Positions 6,610 to 15,284 of a stretch of DNA of 23,840 nt are shown in pieces. Both the position numbers and the translations under genes were made by a program. The stretch is from Planctomycetes bacterium RBG_13_46_10 (GTDB lineage Bacteria > Planctomycetota > Phycisphaerae > Sedimentisphaerales > Anaerobacaceae), in NCBI GenBank assembly GCA_001824645.1, contig MHYD01000092.1, positions 34,232-58,071 of the forward strand, read 5' to 3'. Numbering within the stretch: position 1 is the first letter of the stretch; each line of letters begins with the position of its first letter. A model generated the notes under the pieces. It was not told the origin of the DNA, ran no database searches, and saw nothing but the letters and a program-made list of their open reading frames with translations.

Positions 6610-6990
6610 CTACGGTTCAAGCCCTGATATATCGCCGCCTTTTTCTTTTAGTTTTTGGAAATAGACCTCGAATCGCTCTTTTAGGGCCGTTACTGATTTT
6701 TTAAGGTTTTCAATGTCTGCCTTGAGATTCATTGCTTCCTTACCTAACAATTCAGTTGCGGGGATATCCTGTAGCTTTGCTGCGACCTTTTCCATGTCAC
6801 CTTTTTTGGCCACAATGGCGTTCTTGTATGCCTCCGCCTTTGCCCGTAATTGGCTGGTGTCCATCTTCTCTGCTTCTGCTTTTGCATCGGCGATGGGTTT
6901 ATTCTCGTCTGCCTTCGAGCCACATCCAAAAAGCAGCAGCTGGCACATTACAAGCAGAGCACAAATTGTAATACCTTGTACAGTTCTCAT
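6610..6990 (-). CDS. Small coiled-coil lipoprotein, unknown function
   Basis: 126 residues. The signal sequence ICALLVMCQLLLFGC ends in a lipobox with acylated C23. The mature part is highly charged and helical with heptad-like spacing (ADAKAEAEKMDTSQLRAKAE, then LKADIENLKKSVTALKERFE), so a coiled coil is likely. AAAGG is eight bases before ATG, supporting the start. No family is recognised. By analogy with other small helical lipoproteins it might span or tether the periplasm, but nothing in the context proves it. It is 94 bp downstream of murA, on the same strand. Confidence 0.7.
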   Translation of the reverse strand: MRTVQGITICALLVMCQLLLFGCGSKADENKPIADAKAEAEKMDTSQLRAKAEAYKNAIVAKKGDMEKVAAKLQDIPATELLGKEAMNLKADIENLKKSVTALKERFEVYFQKLKEKGGDISGLEP

Positions 6991-7084
6991 TTTTCAGACC
7001 TTTCAAATATATTGATAAGAAAAAGTATTTCTTAAGTTTTTTCCGGCAATCCGGCGTTACAATCCAACCCTGCGTTCCTATTAG

Positions 7085-8353
7085 CTAATCACTTTCACGG
7101 ACTATCTTCGCGCCGACAGGATTTAATCTTTCTTCGATTTTTTCGTAGCCGCGGTCGATGTGATAAACCCTGTTGATGATTGTTGTCCCTTCGGCGGCCA
7201 GGCCGGCCAGCACCAATGCTGCCGATGCTCGCAGGTCCGAAGCCATCACGGGAGCGGCTATCAACTTTTTAACCCCTGCTACGATAACAGCCGAGCCTTC
7301 TTTTCGCAGATCGGCTGCCATGCGATTCAGTTCTGCTACGTGCATAAATCTGTCGGGAAATATTTTTTCAATTATTATGCTGTTGCCCTCGGCCAGTGAC
7401 AACAGGGCCATAAACTGGGCCTGCAGGTCGGTCGGGAAGCCCGGATACGGCTGTGTGGTGATATCGGTGGGTTTAATGCTATTGCTGCAGGCAGCAATGC
7501 AGCCGTTTTCTGCCGGCTCGACCGTCACGCCGATATGCCTGAACCTGTCAACTACCGCCATCATATCATCGAACCGACAGTTCGTTAGTCTAAGCTCCCC
7601 TTTTGTAATAGCAGCGGCGACCATGAATGTCCCCGCCTCGATTCGGTCAGGAATTACTTCATGATGAAACGGATTTAATTGATTGACGCCCTCGATAACC
7701 AGCCGGGGTGAACCGATGCCGCTTATCTTAGCCCCCATTTTGTTAAGGCAGTTTGCCAGGTCTGCTATTTCCGGCTCACAGGCGGCAGATTCGATAACGG
7801 TGTGTCCCTTGGCCAGCGTTGCCGCCATGAGAACATTTGCGGTACCGAGAACGGTTGAGCCGAAAGGCCCGCCGAGGAATATGTCTTTACCTTTTAAGCC
7901 ATTCGGTGCTTCTGCGACAATATAACCATTCTTAAGATTAATCTGTGCCCCAAGCTCCCGCAGGCCTCTTATGTGGATGTTCACCGGCCTGTCACCGATT
8001 GCGCAGCCGCCGGGCATTGAGACCTCTGCCCTGCCGCAGCGGGCAAGCAATGGGCCGAGTATGCAGATACTGGCCCGCATCTTGCGGACGATTTCGTAAT
8101 CGCCGACCGGATTGTTGACTGTCGTGGAGTCTATGCAAATCCTGCCGTCGTTGTGTCTTGTCACGCGGCATCCTAATTGCTCGAGCAACTGGATGAATAT
8201 TGAGATATCGGAAAGGTCCGGCACCGCGGAGAGAGTCGATTCGCCTGCGGCCAAAATTGCAGCGGCCATAATCGGCAAAGAGGCATTTTTTGAGCCGTTT
8301 ATCCTGACGGTACCCTGCAGCCGCACCGGTCCTTCAATGCGGAATATATCCAT
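7085..8353 (-). CDS. murA: UDP-N-acetylglucosamine 1-carboxyvinyltransferase (MurA)
   Basis: 422 residues, full length for MurA. The enzyme transfers enolpyruvate from phosphoenolpyruvate to UDP-GlcNAc in the cytoplasm, the first committed step of peptidoglycan synthesis. Substrate-binding K22 and N23 lie in INGSKNASLPI. The catalytic loop is PGGCAIGDRPVN with cysteine C117, the residue alkylated by fosfomycin, so this is the fosfomycin-sensitive form. Further family blocks are GPFGSTVLGTANVLMAATLA and PDRIEAGTFMVAAAITKGEL, then YPGFPTDLQAQFMALLSLA and FPDRFMHVAELNRM. The presence of MurA implies a peptidoglycan wall. The start is 39 bp downstream of the DUF4870 gene; AGGGA is about 11 bases before ATG. 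Confidence 0.96.
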   Translation of the reverse strand: MDIFRIEGPVRLQGTVRINGSKNASLPIMAAAILAAGESTLSAVPDLSDISIFIQLLEQLGCRVTRHNDGRICIDSTTVNNPVGDYEIVRKMRASICILGPLLARCGRAEVSMPGGCAIGDRPVNIHIRGLRELGAQINLKNGYIVAEAPNGLKGKDIFLGGPFGSTVLGTANVLMAATLAKGHTVIESAACEPEIADLANCLNKMGAKISGIGSPRLVIEGVNQLNPFHHEVIPDRIEAGTFMVAAAITKGELRLTNCRFDDMMAVVDRFRHIGVTVEPAENGCIAACSNSIKPTDITTQPYPGFPTDLQAQFMALLSLAEGNSIIIEKIFPDRFMHVAELNRMAADLRKEGSAVIVAGVKKLIAAPVMASDLRASAALVLAGLAAEGTTIINRVYHIDRGYEKIEERLNPVGAKIVRESD

Positions 8354-8392
8354 AATTAGTTTTCCCTAAAACTTAAGCCCCGCTTTTTCAAT

Positions 8393-8848
8393 TTACTTGA
8401 TGAATCGGATGGTCAGCGGATAGCGGTAGTGATTGCCCTCATTGGCATTGATTGCTGCAATCAGCAGAAAAACTATATCCCCGATAATAATTGCCGGCAC
8501 AAGGACAAAGCCGACACACGCAAAGCATAGAAGGCCGGAAACAATTAAATATATAAGTATTGAGAGTTGAAAGTTGAATGCTTCTTTGCCCTGCTCATCC
8601 ACAAACGGATAATCATCCTTTTTAATCTGCCAGATTATCAGAGGTGCGATGATATTACCGATTATCGGCAATATAGGCAAAAAAAACGCCAGTCCAGCTA
8701 AGTGGCAGAACATCGCCCACATACGGGCATCTCTATTTGTTTCTTTACTTTGCCCGTAACTAATGAACTGAGCATTAATGGGCCGCTCGGTTTCGGTTTG
8801 GCTGTCAGATTTTTCCTGCTCTTGTGGTGTTTCATTTATTTCAGTCAT
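8393..8848 (-). CDS. DUF4870 (Tic20-like) membrane protein
   Basis: 151 residues. A hydrophilic Glu/Gln-rich N-terminus of about 38 residues is followed by the DUF4870 pattern: RMWAMFCHLAGLAFFLPI, GNIIAPLIIWQIKKDDYPFV, then DEQGKEAFNFQLSILIY, and a last membrane segment LVPAIIIGDIVFLLIAAINA with GNHYRYPLTIRFI. Three to four membrane helices are predicted. The family is widespread and functionally uncharacterised. It precedes murA by 39 bp on the same strand and may be cotranscribed with it. Confidence 0.85.
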   Translation of the reverse strand: MTEINETPQEQEKSDSQTETERPINAQFISYGQSKETNRDARMWAMFCHLAGLAFFLPILPIIGNIIAPLIIWQIKKDDYPFVDEQGKEAFNFQLSILIYLIVSGLLCFACVGFVLVPAIIIGDIVFLLIAAINANEGNHYRYPLTIRFIK

Positions 8849-8935
8849 ATTTAACTTCCTTGTATTGAGGTGTATTCGATGGATTAGTTATTCAATTACT
8901 TACACGTTAATTTTTAGCGTAGAACCGTTAAACCG

Positions 8936-9045
8936 TCAAGAATAAAAAAGCCAAGCCTGTCTGCGCAGCCCGTTCCCTGTAGTTCTGCGAAGGCTTGCCC
9001 TTCGTAGCTTTAGCTAAGAAGAGATTGTATGGCGGGCAGGATTAA
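8936..9045. repeat. Intergenic palindromic repeat region
   Basis: The gap between res and the DUF4870 gene holds a hairpin formed by CTGCGAAGG (8985-8993), loop CTTGC and CCTTCGTAG (8999-9007), a 9-bp stem with one G-T pair. An AGCTTTAGCT palindrome follows. This resembles the interspersed palindromes seen between mod and res at 11581-11732 and may belong to the same repeat class. It could also act as a terminator for res, but no T run follows. Confidence 0.5.
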
Positions 9046-9063
9046 TATTGCAAGATACTATTA

Positions 9064-11571
9064 TTAAGAGAATAAAGCATTAAAGCGATTCTGCCATTCG
9101 TCTTCAGCTATAACAAGAAAAGATATTTGTTTGGCTGATAGTTTTAGGCCGAGTTCGGTGAGCGTCGTCTCTTGGGCTTGTTCATTGCAGAGGTTAAAGA
9201 GCTTTCTGGTGTATTCTGTTCTTTCGGAATCTTTTAAGTGTAGTCCCTTTGTTTCGACAACAAAGACGCGGTTAAAGCCATTGCCGTTAGCAGTATCGGT
9301 AAATATAAAGTCGGCATAGACGCGGTGGCTGCGCCAGCCCTGAACGCCATAATCTTGTTTAGGGATGTTCCGATACCAGAAGAGAAGCTTGTTCTGGTCA
9401 TCAAGATACCAAGCGACCTGCTTTTCGGTCTCATTAAAGTCGTCCGCAGATACAGGATCGAAAAGAGTTCTTTCTAATGAGGCGGCGGTTTTCTTTGTAA
9501 GATATGGCGCAGCAGTCTTTTTGCGTCTTGGAAATTTATAGCCGAGTTTGTTGGCGATGACAAGAAAGTGCATTTTATCCCGAGAAATCATATCCCGGAA
9601 GACCTTTTCGGCGAGAATATCCTTTTGGACAGCCAGATGTTTGCGCATCTCTTCAATAATGAAAACAAAGTTATTGATAACAATCTTCTGGTCGAAATGG
9701 GTGAGGAGCTTATTGAGAATGGTTTTGCCGAATTCATAAGCAATCCAGGGATTAGGGACAATATCAAGCAAGTGGCGGGCGAGAAAAACAGAGTCAAGGT
9801 GAAGTGCTCCTGCCTTAAGCAATTCGGATTGCCTGAGTTTAATGACTTCTCGCTGGTCTTCGGAGAGAGTTGCGACTTGTTCTACATCTTTTTCTTCGAG
9901 CATCGACAAATTAAGAGCGTCAAGTTTGGATAAATCAGCTCGGTCCCAGGGAATTTGACTTGCAATATCCATATCGTAATTGACTTTTCGCCAATCGGAG
10001 CCGTCGCGGATTGCAAAGACGGGAAGAATAATTTGGTCGGAAGCTTTTGTAAATTTCTCTCTGACCTGTGCAGAAACCTCCTCGTGTTCTTGACCGGTGG
10101 ATTCGTCATCCATAAGAATACGGCCCTGAAGATCGCCGAGACCTTCGCCGCGAAAACCTTTACGGATTTCTTCGAGAAGCTCTGCTCCTTCTTGCTGATA
10201 GCAGAAGACATAACTTTCATCAAGTTCTTTTAGACCAGTCTTTTTTGCGAACGGCTGGCGGAGGATACGGCCGACCAGTTGAGTAAGGGCGGTTTTTGAG
10301 CCGGGGCGGGTAAGGATTGCAAGGACATAAGCAAAGGCACAGTCCCAGCCCTCCTGAAGGGCCTGCTTGGTGATGATGTAGCGGATACGGCAATTTTCGG
10401 ACATCAATCCGCCAATGTCGTCCACCTCTTTTAGTTCGTCTTTTTCGCTTGTTTTGACGGCGACTTCTTCGGGCTGCAAGCCAACAATATTTATGAGGTG
10501 CTCACGGACGTCTTCGGCGTGGATGAATTTTTTGCCGCGTTGTTCTTTGCCTGTGCGTTCGACCTGAATAAGACAAATAGGCCGAATGTATTTTCCGGTG
10601 TTGGCGTGATGTTCTCTGGCTTTGCCCTTCAACATTTCAAGATGGTTATGTGCTTCGAGGATGGTTTCTTTCCAGTCGGGGTTTGCCTTGTTGAAGATGT
10701 GCAGGTCGAATTTTATCATTTCTTCGCGGTTTAGTTCTATGCCGGTAACATCGACAAGTTTATTGCTTTTATCGGGCGGGGTTGCGGAAAGTTCAACGAT
10801 GATGGAGGGATTAAAACCCTGTAAAGTCTCCTGAGCCGTTTCGCTGTATGCCTTGTGGCCTTCGTCTAAGATGATTACAGGGTTTAACATTCGCAGTGTA
10901 TTGCCGAGAGAGGTCTTGACCTGCTTTCCCCAGAAGCGGGACTCTTTTTCAAAAGTATCGAGGTTTGGGATTTTTTCGAGCAGTTTTGTGTTTGCTTCGA
11001 GGTCATCTTCGGCAGGGAAGAACTCTGCGAAACTGCCGCTGTCTTTAAACATACGCAGGACCTCTTTTGTCTTTCGATTAGCTGAGGGCAGCATAAGCAT
11101 AAGGACAACAAGATTTTCGCTGACGTCTAAAGGTGAAAACAAATCGGTCTTTTCGCGGATAAGGGTTCTTCCGCCGCTCGCGATATCCAAGTGCTGTCTA
11201 TACGGGTGGTCACGATTTCGCAAGCCTCTGATTGTTTGATTGTAGATTTGCGTGGAAGGGACAATCCAGAGGACAAGTCCGGTCTGTTTTTTACGGTAAA
11301 CGGTGTTTATAAGGTCGATGGATTTAACCGCGAGAAAGGTTTTTCCGCCGCCGGTGGGGATTTTTAGGCAAAAACAGGGCAACGGTCTGCCCAGGCCGTC
11401 TTTGCGGGAAGAATAGGGTCGATAGCGAGAGTCAATCTCGTCCCAGGCATTTAAGGGAAAATTTATTTTAAGGCCGGGATTAGAAATGGCCTTTTCCCTC
11501 CATTGGTAAAGCAGGTCAAGGTATTGCTTGACGCGATTAAGTGCTTTTATTTGATATTCTTTCGGTTCCAT
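9064..11571 (-). CDS. res: Type III restriction endonuclease subunit Res
   Basis: 835 residues. Superfamily 2 helicase motifs are present: Walker A PTGGGKT (72-78), DEGH (236-239), SATPP (262-266), and motif VI in LTQLVGRILRQPF. The C-terminal nuclease has a PD-(D/E)xK pattern: D754 in YADFIFTD and E773-T-K775 in VVETKG. Together these give an ATP-dependent translocase that cuts DNA after communication between two oppositely oriented unmethylated sites. The gene follows mod on the same strand, separated by 167 bp. The start ATG at 11571 begins MEPKEYQIKALNRVKQYL, a normal Res N-terminus. All key residues look intact, so the enzyme should be active. Confidence 0.92.
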   Translation of the reverse strand: MEPKEYQIKALNRVKQYLDLLYQWREKAISNPGLKINFPLNAWDEIDSRYRPYSSRKDGLGRPLPCFCLKIPTGGGKTFLAVKSIDLINTVYRKKQTGLVLWIVPSTQIYNQTIRGLRNRDHPYRQHLDIASGGRTLIREKTDLFSPLDVSENLVVLMLMLPSANRKTKEVLRMFKDSGSFAEFFPAEDDLEANTKLLEKIPNLDTFEKESRFWGKQVKTSLGNTLRMLNPVIILDEGHKAYSETAQETLQGFNPSIIVELSATPPDKSNKLVDVTGIELNREEMIKFDLHIFNKANPDWKETILEAHNHLEMLKGKAREHHANTGKYIRPICLIQVERTGKEQRGKKFIHAEDVREHLINIVGLQPEEVAVKTSEKDELKEVDDIGGLMSENCRIRYIITKQALQEGWDCAFAYVLAILTRPGSKTALTQLVGRILRQPFAKKTGLKELDESYVFCYQQEGAELLEEIRKGFRGEGLGDLQGRILMDDESTGQEHEEVSAQVREKFTKASDQIILPVFAIRDGSDWRKVNYDMDIASQIPWDRADLSKLDALNLSMLEEKDVEQVATLSEDQREVIKLRQSELLKAGALHLDSVFLARHLLDIVPNPWIAYEFGKTILNKLLTHFDQKIVINNFVFIIEEMRKHLAVQKDILAEKVFRDMISRDKMHFLVIANKLGYKFPRRKKTAAPYLTKKTAASLERTLFDPVSADDFNETEKQVAWYLDDQNKLLFWYRNIPKQDYGVQGWRSHRVYADFIFTDTANGNGFNRVFVVETKGLHLKDSERTEYTRKLFNLCNEQAQETTLTELGLKLSAKQISFLVIAEDEWQNRFNALFS

Positions 11572-11580
11572 TTGGTAATC

Positions 11581-11732
11581 GGCGGGGCAAGCCCCGCCCT
11601 ACAATGGTGTGCGGTGCACACCCTACGGTTCTGTTATTCCTGCGCACGTCATTGCGAGCGCAGCGAAGCAATCTCATATTTAGCCCGCCGTTCTTGTCCG
11701 CCGTAGTTTTAACGAAGGCGGATTACGGCGGG
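11581..11732. repeat. Cluster of palindromic repeats between mod and res
   Basis: Four distinct elements are packed here: GGCGGGGC-AA-GCCCCGCC (11581-11598); GGTGTGC-GGT-GCACACC (11606-11622); the word GTCATTGCGAGCGCAGCGAA beginning at 11648, whose ATTGC pairs with GCAAT downstream and which resembles a repeat common in environmental genomes; and a nested double hairpin with outer CCCGCCG/CGGCGGG (11684-11690, 11726-11732) and inner TCCGCC/GGCGGA (11697-11702, 11717-11722). All lie between the mod stop and the res start. Confidence 0.75.
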
Positions 11733-11738
11733 TTGTCA

Positions 11739-13406
11739 TTATTTAACTAATTTGTAAATTTCAAACGGTAGTTGTGCAAAGTCAATTCGCAACGAGTCAA
11801 GGTGGTCCTGGTCTAAATATTTTGTCGGTGCAAATACAAGGCGTTTTTTATTTTTATAAGAGCCTAACGCCTGCGCCTTATCGAGCGTCAAGGCAATTGC
11901 CTTCAAATAGTCAATATCTGGTTTATAGAAAAGATAAACGAGATATTCCCTGCTTTCGCCGATAAAGTTACGTTTTTCGTCGATGGCCTTTTCGTCAAAT
12001 TCCTCGCCTGTTGCTGTGTAGAAGACATACCGTGCAAGCTCTTTATAATTAGGCAGATTATCGCCACTCAAAATGCTTTCCATTTCAATCGGCTCACCCA
12101 ATTCGAAATAACTGAACGTCCCGCCTAATCCCTTTTTCAGATTTTCGTCTTTCGCGCTTTTGACGCCCTTTATCACCCGCCGAACTCGCTCGGCGGTAAT
12201 TTCAACCACTTCTCGAAAACCCATTTTATATGCAGGTTGTTTTTTATCAATTGTTTCCGGCAATTGAATTAGGATGAAACGGCAAGCAACCTCACTTTCT
12301 GCATTCATACACATGACAGCATCTGCTGTTGTTCCCGAACCAGCAAACGAATCTAAGACAATGTCACCATCTTCAACACGAGCAATTTCACAAATTCGTT
12401 CAATTAATGAAATGGGCTTGGGGTAGTCCAATGGAGATTTACCTTCAAATAGTTCCTTTAGCCTTTCTGTTCCTGCTGCATTTGTAAAATCTTGTAAAAA
12501 TAAACTTTCAAAAGATTTCCCTCTTGGATTTTCTGAACGAACTTTTTCGTATACTATATATGTACCGTTGTCTCTCTTTTCAAAAATCACTTCATTGTCA
12601 GCAACAGCTTTTAGCATCTTTTTTTTGCCCCATCGCCATCGCCCTTCTGTGCCATCATTTCTTATTGGATATACTTCCTTTCCCTTTGGTCCGGGAATTG
12701 GAAACCACATAGTAGGCGAGTCCTCTCGTCTTGAACCTGCTCCCCATTTATTTAATTCTCGCCCTTTCCGATACTTACCTTTCTCATCCTCCATATCCAA
12801 TGGTATGCTTTCAATCTCTTGGCCCCCAACATCGGCCTCTTCCTTATATTTTGCATAGACCAGCACGTAATCATGAGTTTTTCGTATCGCATCAGAAGGC
12901 CCAGTACCTCCTCTTATGGTTTGCCGTGCAATATGTGAAACGAAATTATCTTCGCCAAAAACATCATCTAATAACATTCTTAATCGATGATTTTCATTGT
13001 CATCGATCGAAATGAAAATGAGGCCATCATCTGTGAGCAATTCTCTCAGCAGTTTCAATCTCGGGGTCATCATACAGAGCCACTTATCGTGGCGGGTGAG
13101 GTCTTCTTTATCGACGATTTTGCCGAGCCAGTCCTGCATCCTAGGGGAATTGACGTTATCGTTATAGACCCAATTTTCGTTTCCGGTATTGTAAGGCGGG
13201 TCGATGTAAATACATTTAATTTTGCCAGCATAAGTAGGCAATAATGCCTTTAAAACCTTTAAGTTATCGCCATGGATAATTAGGTTATCGTGCAGGCTAA
13301 CCTTATCGGGGAGGCTTTTTTCCTTGCGTGGAATAAGCTGGTGGTATTTGACCTGCAGGTGGTAGTTCTGAACAAAAGCCTTTCCTATAAACTCTAATCT
13401 TGCCAT
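11739..13406 (-). CDS. mod: Type III DNA methyltransferase subunit Mod (N6-adenine, beta class)
   Basis: 555 residues from the ATG at 13406. A TTG at 13457 would add 17 residues, but the protein from MARLEFIGKAFVQNYHLQVK matches the usual start of this family. Catalytic motif IV DPPY is at 69-72 (CIYIDPPYNTGNENWVYND), and the AdoMet-binding motif I FAGSGTT is at 354-360, after the target-recognition region. That order, IV before I, defines the beta class. It methylates adenine in the recognition sequence and specifies the site for Res. Residues about 130-395 are encoded by visibly more A+T-rich DNA than either end, consistent with exchange of the target-recognition domain. No simple-sequence tract suggestive of phase variation was seen. 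Res follows 167 bp downstream. Confidence 0.92.
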   Translation of the reverse strand: MARLEFIGKAFVQNYHLQVKYHQLIPRKEKSLPDKVSLHDNLIIHGDNLKVLKALLPTYAGKIKCIYIDPPYNTGNENWVYNDNVNSPRMQDWLGKIVDKEDLTRHDKWLCMMTPRLKLLRELLTDDGLIFISIDDNENHRLRMLLDDVFGEDNFVSHIARQTIRGGTGPSDAIRKTHDYVLVYAKYKEEADVGGQEIESIPLDMEDEKGKYRKGRELNKWGAGSRREDSPTMWFPIPGPKGKEVYPIRNDGTEGRWRWGKKKMLKAVADNEVIFEKRDNGTYIVYEKVRSENPRGKSFESLFLQDFTNAAGTERLKELFEGKSPLDYPKPISLIERICEIARVEDGDIVLDSFAGSGTTADAVMCMNAESEVACRFILIQLPETIDKKQPAYKMGFREVVEITAERVRRVIKGVKSAKDENLKKGLGGTFSYFELGEPIEMESILSGDNLPNYKELARYVFYTATGEEFDEKAIDEKRNFIGESREYLVYLFYKPDIDYLKAIALTLDKAQALGSYKNKKRLVFAPTKYLDQDHLDSLRIDFAQLPFEIYKLVK

Positions 13407-13610
13407 TTTGCCGCTGCTTTTTGACAACCTTGTAAATTTTATCGGTGGTTTTGCCAAGAATTATCCGCTATTTGACGGTTGTTGTCAATTATATGTCATT
13501 ATAAAAAATGTAATGAAATATAGGAGCGATAAAAATATTTGTGTATTTTTAAATTTAATCCTTTTCTTTGGTTATGCTCTGAACAGATAAAAAGCGAGCA
13601 AAGATTTTGC

Positions 13611-13638
13611 TTGTTTTTTTGCCGATTTTGGGTATAAT
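13611..13638 (+). promoter_or_regulatory. Sigma70-type promoter upstream of dprA region
   Basis: TTGTTT at 13611-13616 and a perfect TATAAT at 13633-13638 are spaced 16 bp apart. It reads toward the short frame at 13678 and dprA at 14046, and would give dprA a leader of roughly 400 bases. Confidence 0.5.
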
Positions 13639-13677
13639 ACCTGCTAAAAAAAGAAGACAGAAAGCGGAGGACAGAAT

Positions 13678-13935
13678 TTGGCATATCCTGAATTTATATT
13701 GAAATCCGAAAATGGTGCAAGATTTCGGACCCTACTTTCCTTTGTTTGCCAAAGATGCCTAAATTATGTAAATCCACATTGTTCGACAATTGTAGAGAAT
13801 GTTCGACAAATTGATGTTCCCTCGACTTCGCTCGGGACAAGCTTTTTGCAAATCTTTCGACCCGGCTCAAGACGGGACAAAGCCAATTTGATTAAGGCTA
13901 AAATTAACTTAAGCTCTTATCTGACAGATGAATAG
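13678..13935 (+). CDS. Possible small protein in the mod-dprA gap (doubtful)
   Basis: An 85-residue frame starting with TTG, placed exactly for translation: GGAGG at 13666-13670, seven bases before the start and about 30 bases after a TATAAT box. Against it, the protein matches nothing I recognise, and the middle (VPSTSLGTSF) is encoded by an interspersed-repeat word, CCTCGACTTCGCTCGGGA, around 13812. It may be a real small gene broken into by a repeat, a leader peptide, or a chance frame. Confidence 0.3.
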   Translation: MAYPEFILKSENGARFRTLLSFVCQRCLNYVNPHCSTIVENVRQIDVPSTSLGTSFLQIFRPGSRRDKANLIKAKINLSSYLTDE

Positions 13936-14045
13936 AGAAAAACTACAATTTTGTAGATTGGCAAAAACAAAGCCAATCAAAGCCAATTTTTCGACAGGAT
14001 CAGGACAGGTTTTGGAAAATAAGGAAGGTTTTTACAAATGCAATT

Positions 14046-15221
14046 ATGACAAGCAACCATAATAAATTGTCAGAAAAACAGATTAATTCACCGGGTATAG
14101 AAAAATGGCTCGCGATTATCAGGGCTGATGGAGTTGGGCCTGTTACCTTTGCCCGGCTGATGAAGCATTTCGGCTCGGCAGAGCGGATTCTTGGGGCTTC
14201 TGTAAGCGAGCTTACAAAAGTAGAGGGCATAGGCTTTAAAACCGCAGAGCAGATTGCCAAGACGCGTAACAAATTCGATACTTCAGCCGAACTGGAGTTT
14301 GCAGAGAAGCTCGGCGTCTGGATAATCAGCATACAGGACAAGCGATACCCGCCGGTGCTAAAGCAGATATATGACCCGCCGCCGGTTCTTTATGTCAGGG
14401 GGACATTGAGCCGGCAGGATAATCTTGCGATTGCCATAGTCGGCACTCGACGGTGCAGCTTATACGGCCAGGAGCAGGCATCGCGTTTTGCTCATCTTTT
14501 AGCCTCTGCCGGTTTTACCATTGTCTCCGGTATGGCCCGCGGCATAGACACTGCTGCTCATCATGGTGCGCTGGCTGCGAGCGGACGGACTATCGCGGTG
14601 CAGGGCTGCGGGCTGGCGAATATTTTTCCGCCGGAGAATAAAAATCTCTTTGAGCTTATAGCCGAATCCGGCGCATGTATAAGTGAGCTGCCGCTGCGTT
14701 ATGAGCCGTTGGCGGAGAATTTTCCGACTCGCAACCGGATAATAGCAGGACTGTCACTTGGAACTATAATTATTGAGGCGGGACTTAACTCCGGAGGCAT
14801 GATAACCGCAAGAGCGGCACTGGAGAATAACCGTGAGGTAATGGCGGTGCCGGGCAAAATTGATTCCCCGTTAAATAAAGGTGTTCACCAGTTGATAAAG
14901 CAGGGAGCGAAGCTGATAGAATCCGTAGAGGATGTGATGGAGGCTTTAGGATATATCGGCGAGCAATTGCAAAGCCATGTTAGTGAAGCTGCGGAAAAGG
15001 CATCGCAGAGGATTGAAATGCCTTTATTTGATGCGAGTCAGCTCAACCTCAGTGACGATGAGAGAGCGATTTTTAACTGCCTTGGTAAGGAGCCGCAGCA
15101 GATTGACCAGATAATAGCAGATGCATCTTTGCCGCCGGGCAGTATAAATGCCGGTTTAATCTCATTGAGGCTTAAAGGTCTAATAAAGCAGCTTCCCGGC
15201 AATATGTTCCTGCGAAGGTAA
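14046..15221 (+). CDS. dprA: DNA processing protein DprA
   Basis: 391 residues, full length. An N-terminal helix-hairpin-helix/SAM-like part (GVGPVTFARLMKHFGSAERI, then VEGIGFKTAEQIA) leads to the Rossmann-like DprA core with AIVGTRRCSLYGQ, SGMARGIDTAAH, VQGCGLANIFPPEN, FPTRNRIIAGLS and EAGLNSGGMITARAALE. A C-terminal winged-helix domain follows (about 335-391). DprA binds incoming single-stranded DNA and loads RecA during transformation; it is also found in species not known to be competent. The best ribosome-binding site (AAGGAAGG at 14021-14028) is 9 bases from an ATG at 14038 that is out of frame and only three codons long. The in-frame ATG at 14046 overlaps its TGA stop. It is convergent with phoU, 63 bp apart. 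Confidence 0.93.
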   Translation: MTSNHNKLSEKQINSPGIEKWLAIIRADGVGPVTFARLMKHFGSAERILGASVSELTKVEGIGFKTAEQIAKTRNKFDTSAELEFAEKLGVWIISIQDKRYPPVLKQIYDPPPVLYVRGTLSRQDNLAIAIVGTRRCSLYGQEQASRFAHLLASAGFTIVSGMARGIDTAAHHGALAASGRTIAVQGCGLANIFPPENKNLFELIAESGACISELPLRYEPLAENFPTRNRIIAGLSLGTIIIEAGLNSGGMITARAALENNREVMAVPGKIDSPLNKGVHQLIKQGAKLIESVEDVMEALGYIGEQLQSHVSEAAEKASQRIEMPLFDASQLNLSDDERAIFNCLGKEPQQIDQIIADASLPPGSINAGLISLRLKGLIKQLPGNMFLRR

Positions 15222-15284
15222 AAATGATAACTGGTCTGGGAGATGTAAAGCACCCATAGCAGTAATGTGCCTGCACCACGTACA

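Larger units (their letters stand above)
13458..14037. other. Long intergenic stretch between mod and dprA
   Basis: About 580 bp without a confident gene. It holds the promoter at 13611-13638, the doubtful frame at 13678-13935, a repeat word CTCGACTTCGCTCGGGACAA near 13813, three copies of AAAGCCAAT (near 13880, 13970 and 13979) and a 7-bp inverted repeat GATTGGC/GCCAATC with a 9-base loop (about 13957-13979) shortly before a T run. The last could be a weak terminator. The region divides divergent genes, mod and dprA. Confidence 0.5.

Noticed and set aside
10853..11239. Plus-strand frame of 128 codons opposite res.
   Set aside because: It is a shadow of the helicase region, whose motifs are intact on the minus strand.
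11581..11732. CRISPR array in the repeat-rich mod-res gap.
   Set aside because: The elements are different palindromes, not copies of one repeat with regular spacers, and no cas gene is present.
13678..13935. The 85-codon frame as a confident gene.
   Set aside because: The start signals are good, but the product contains a repeat-derived stretch and resembles nothing known; kept only as a doubtful feature.
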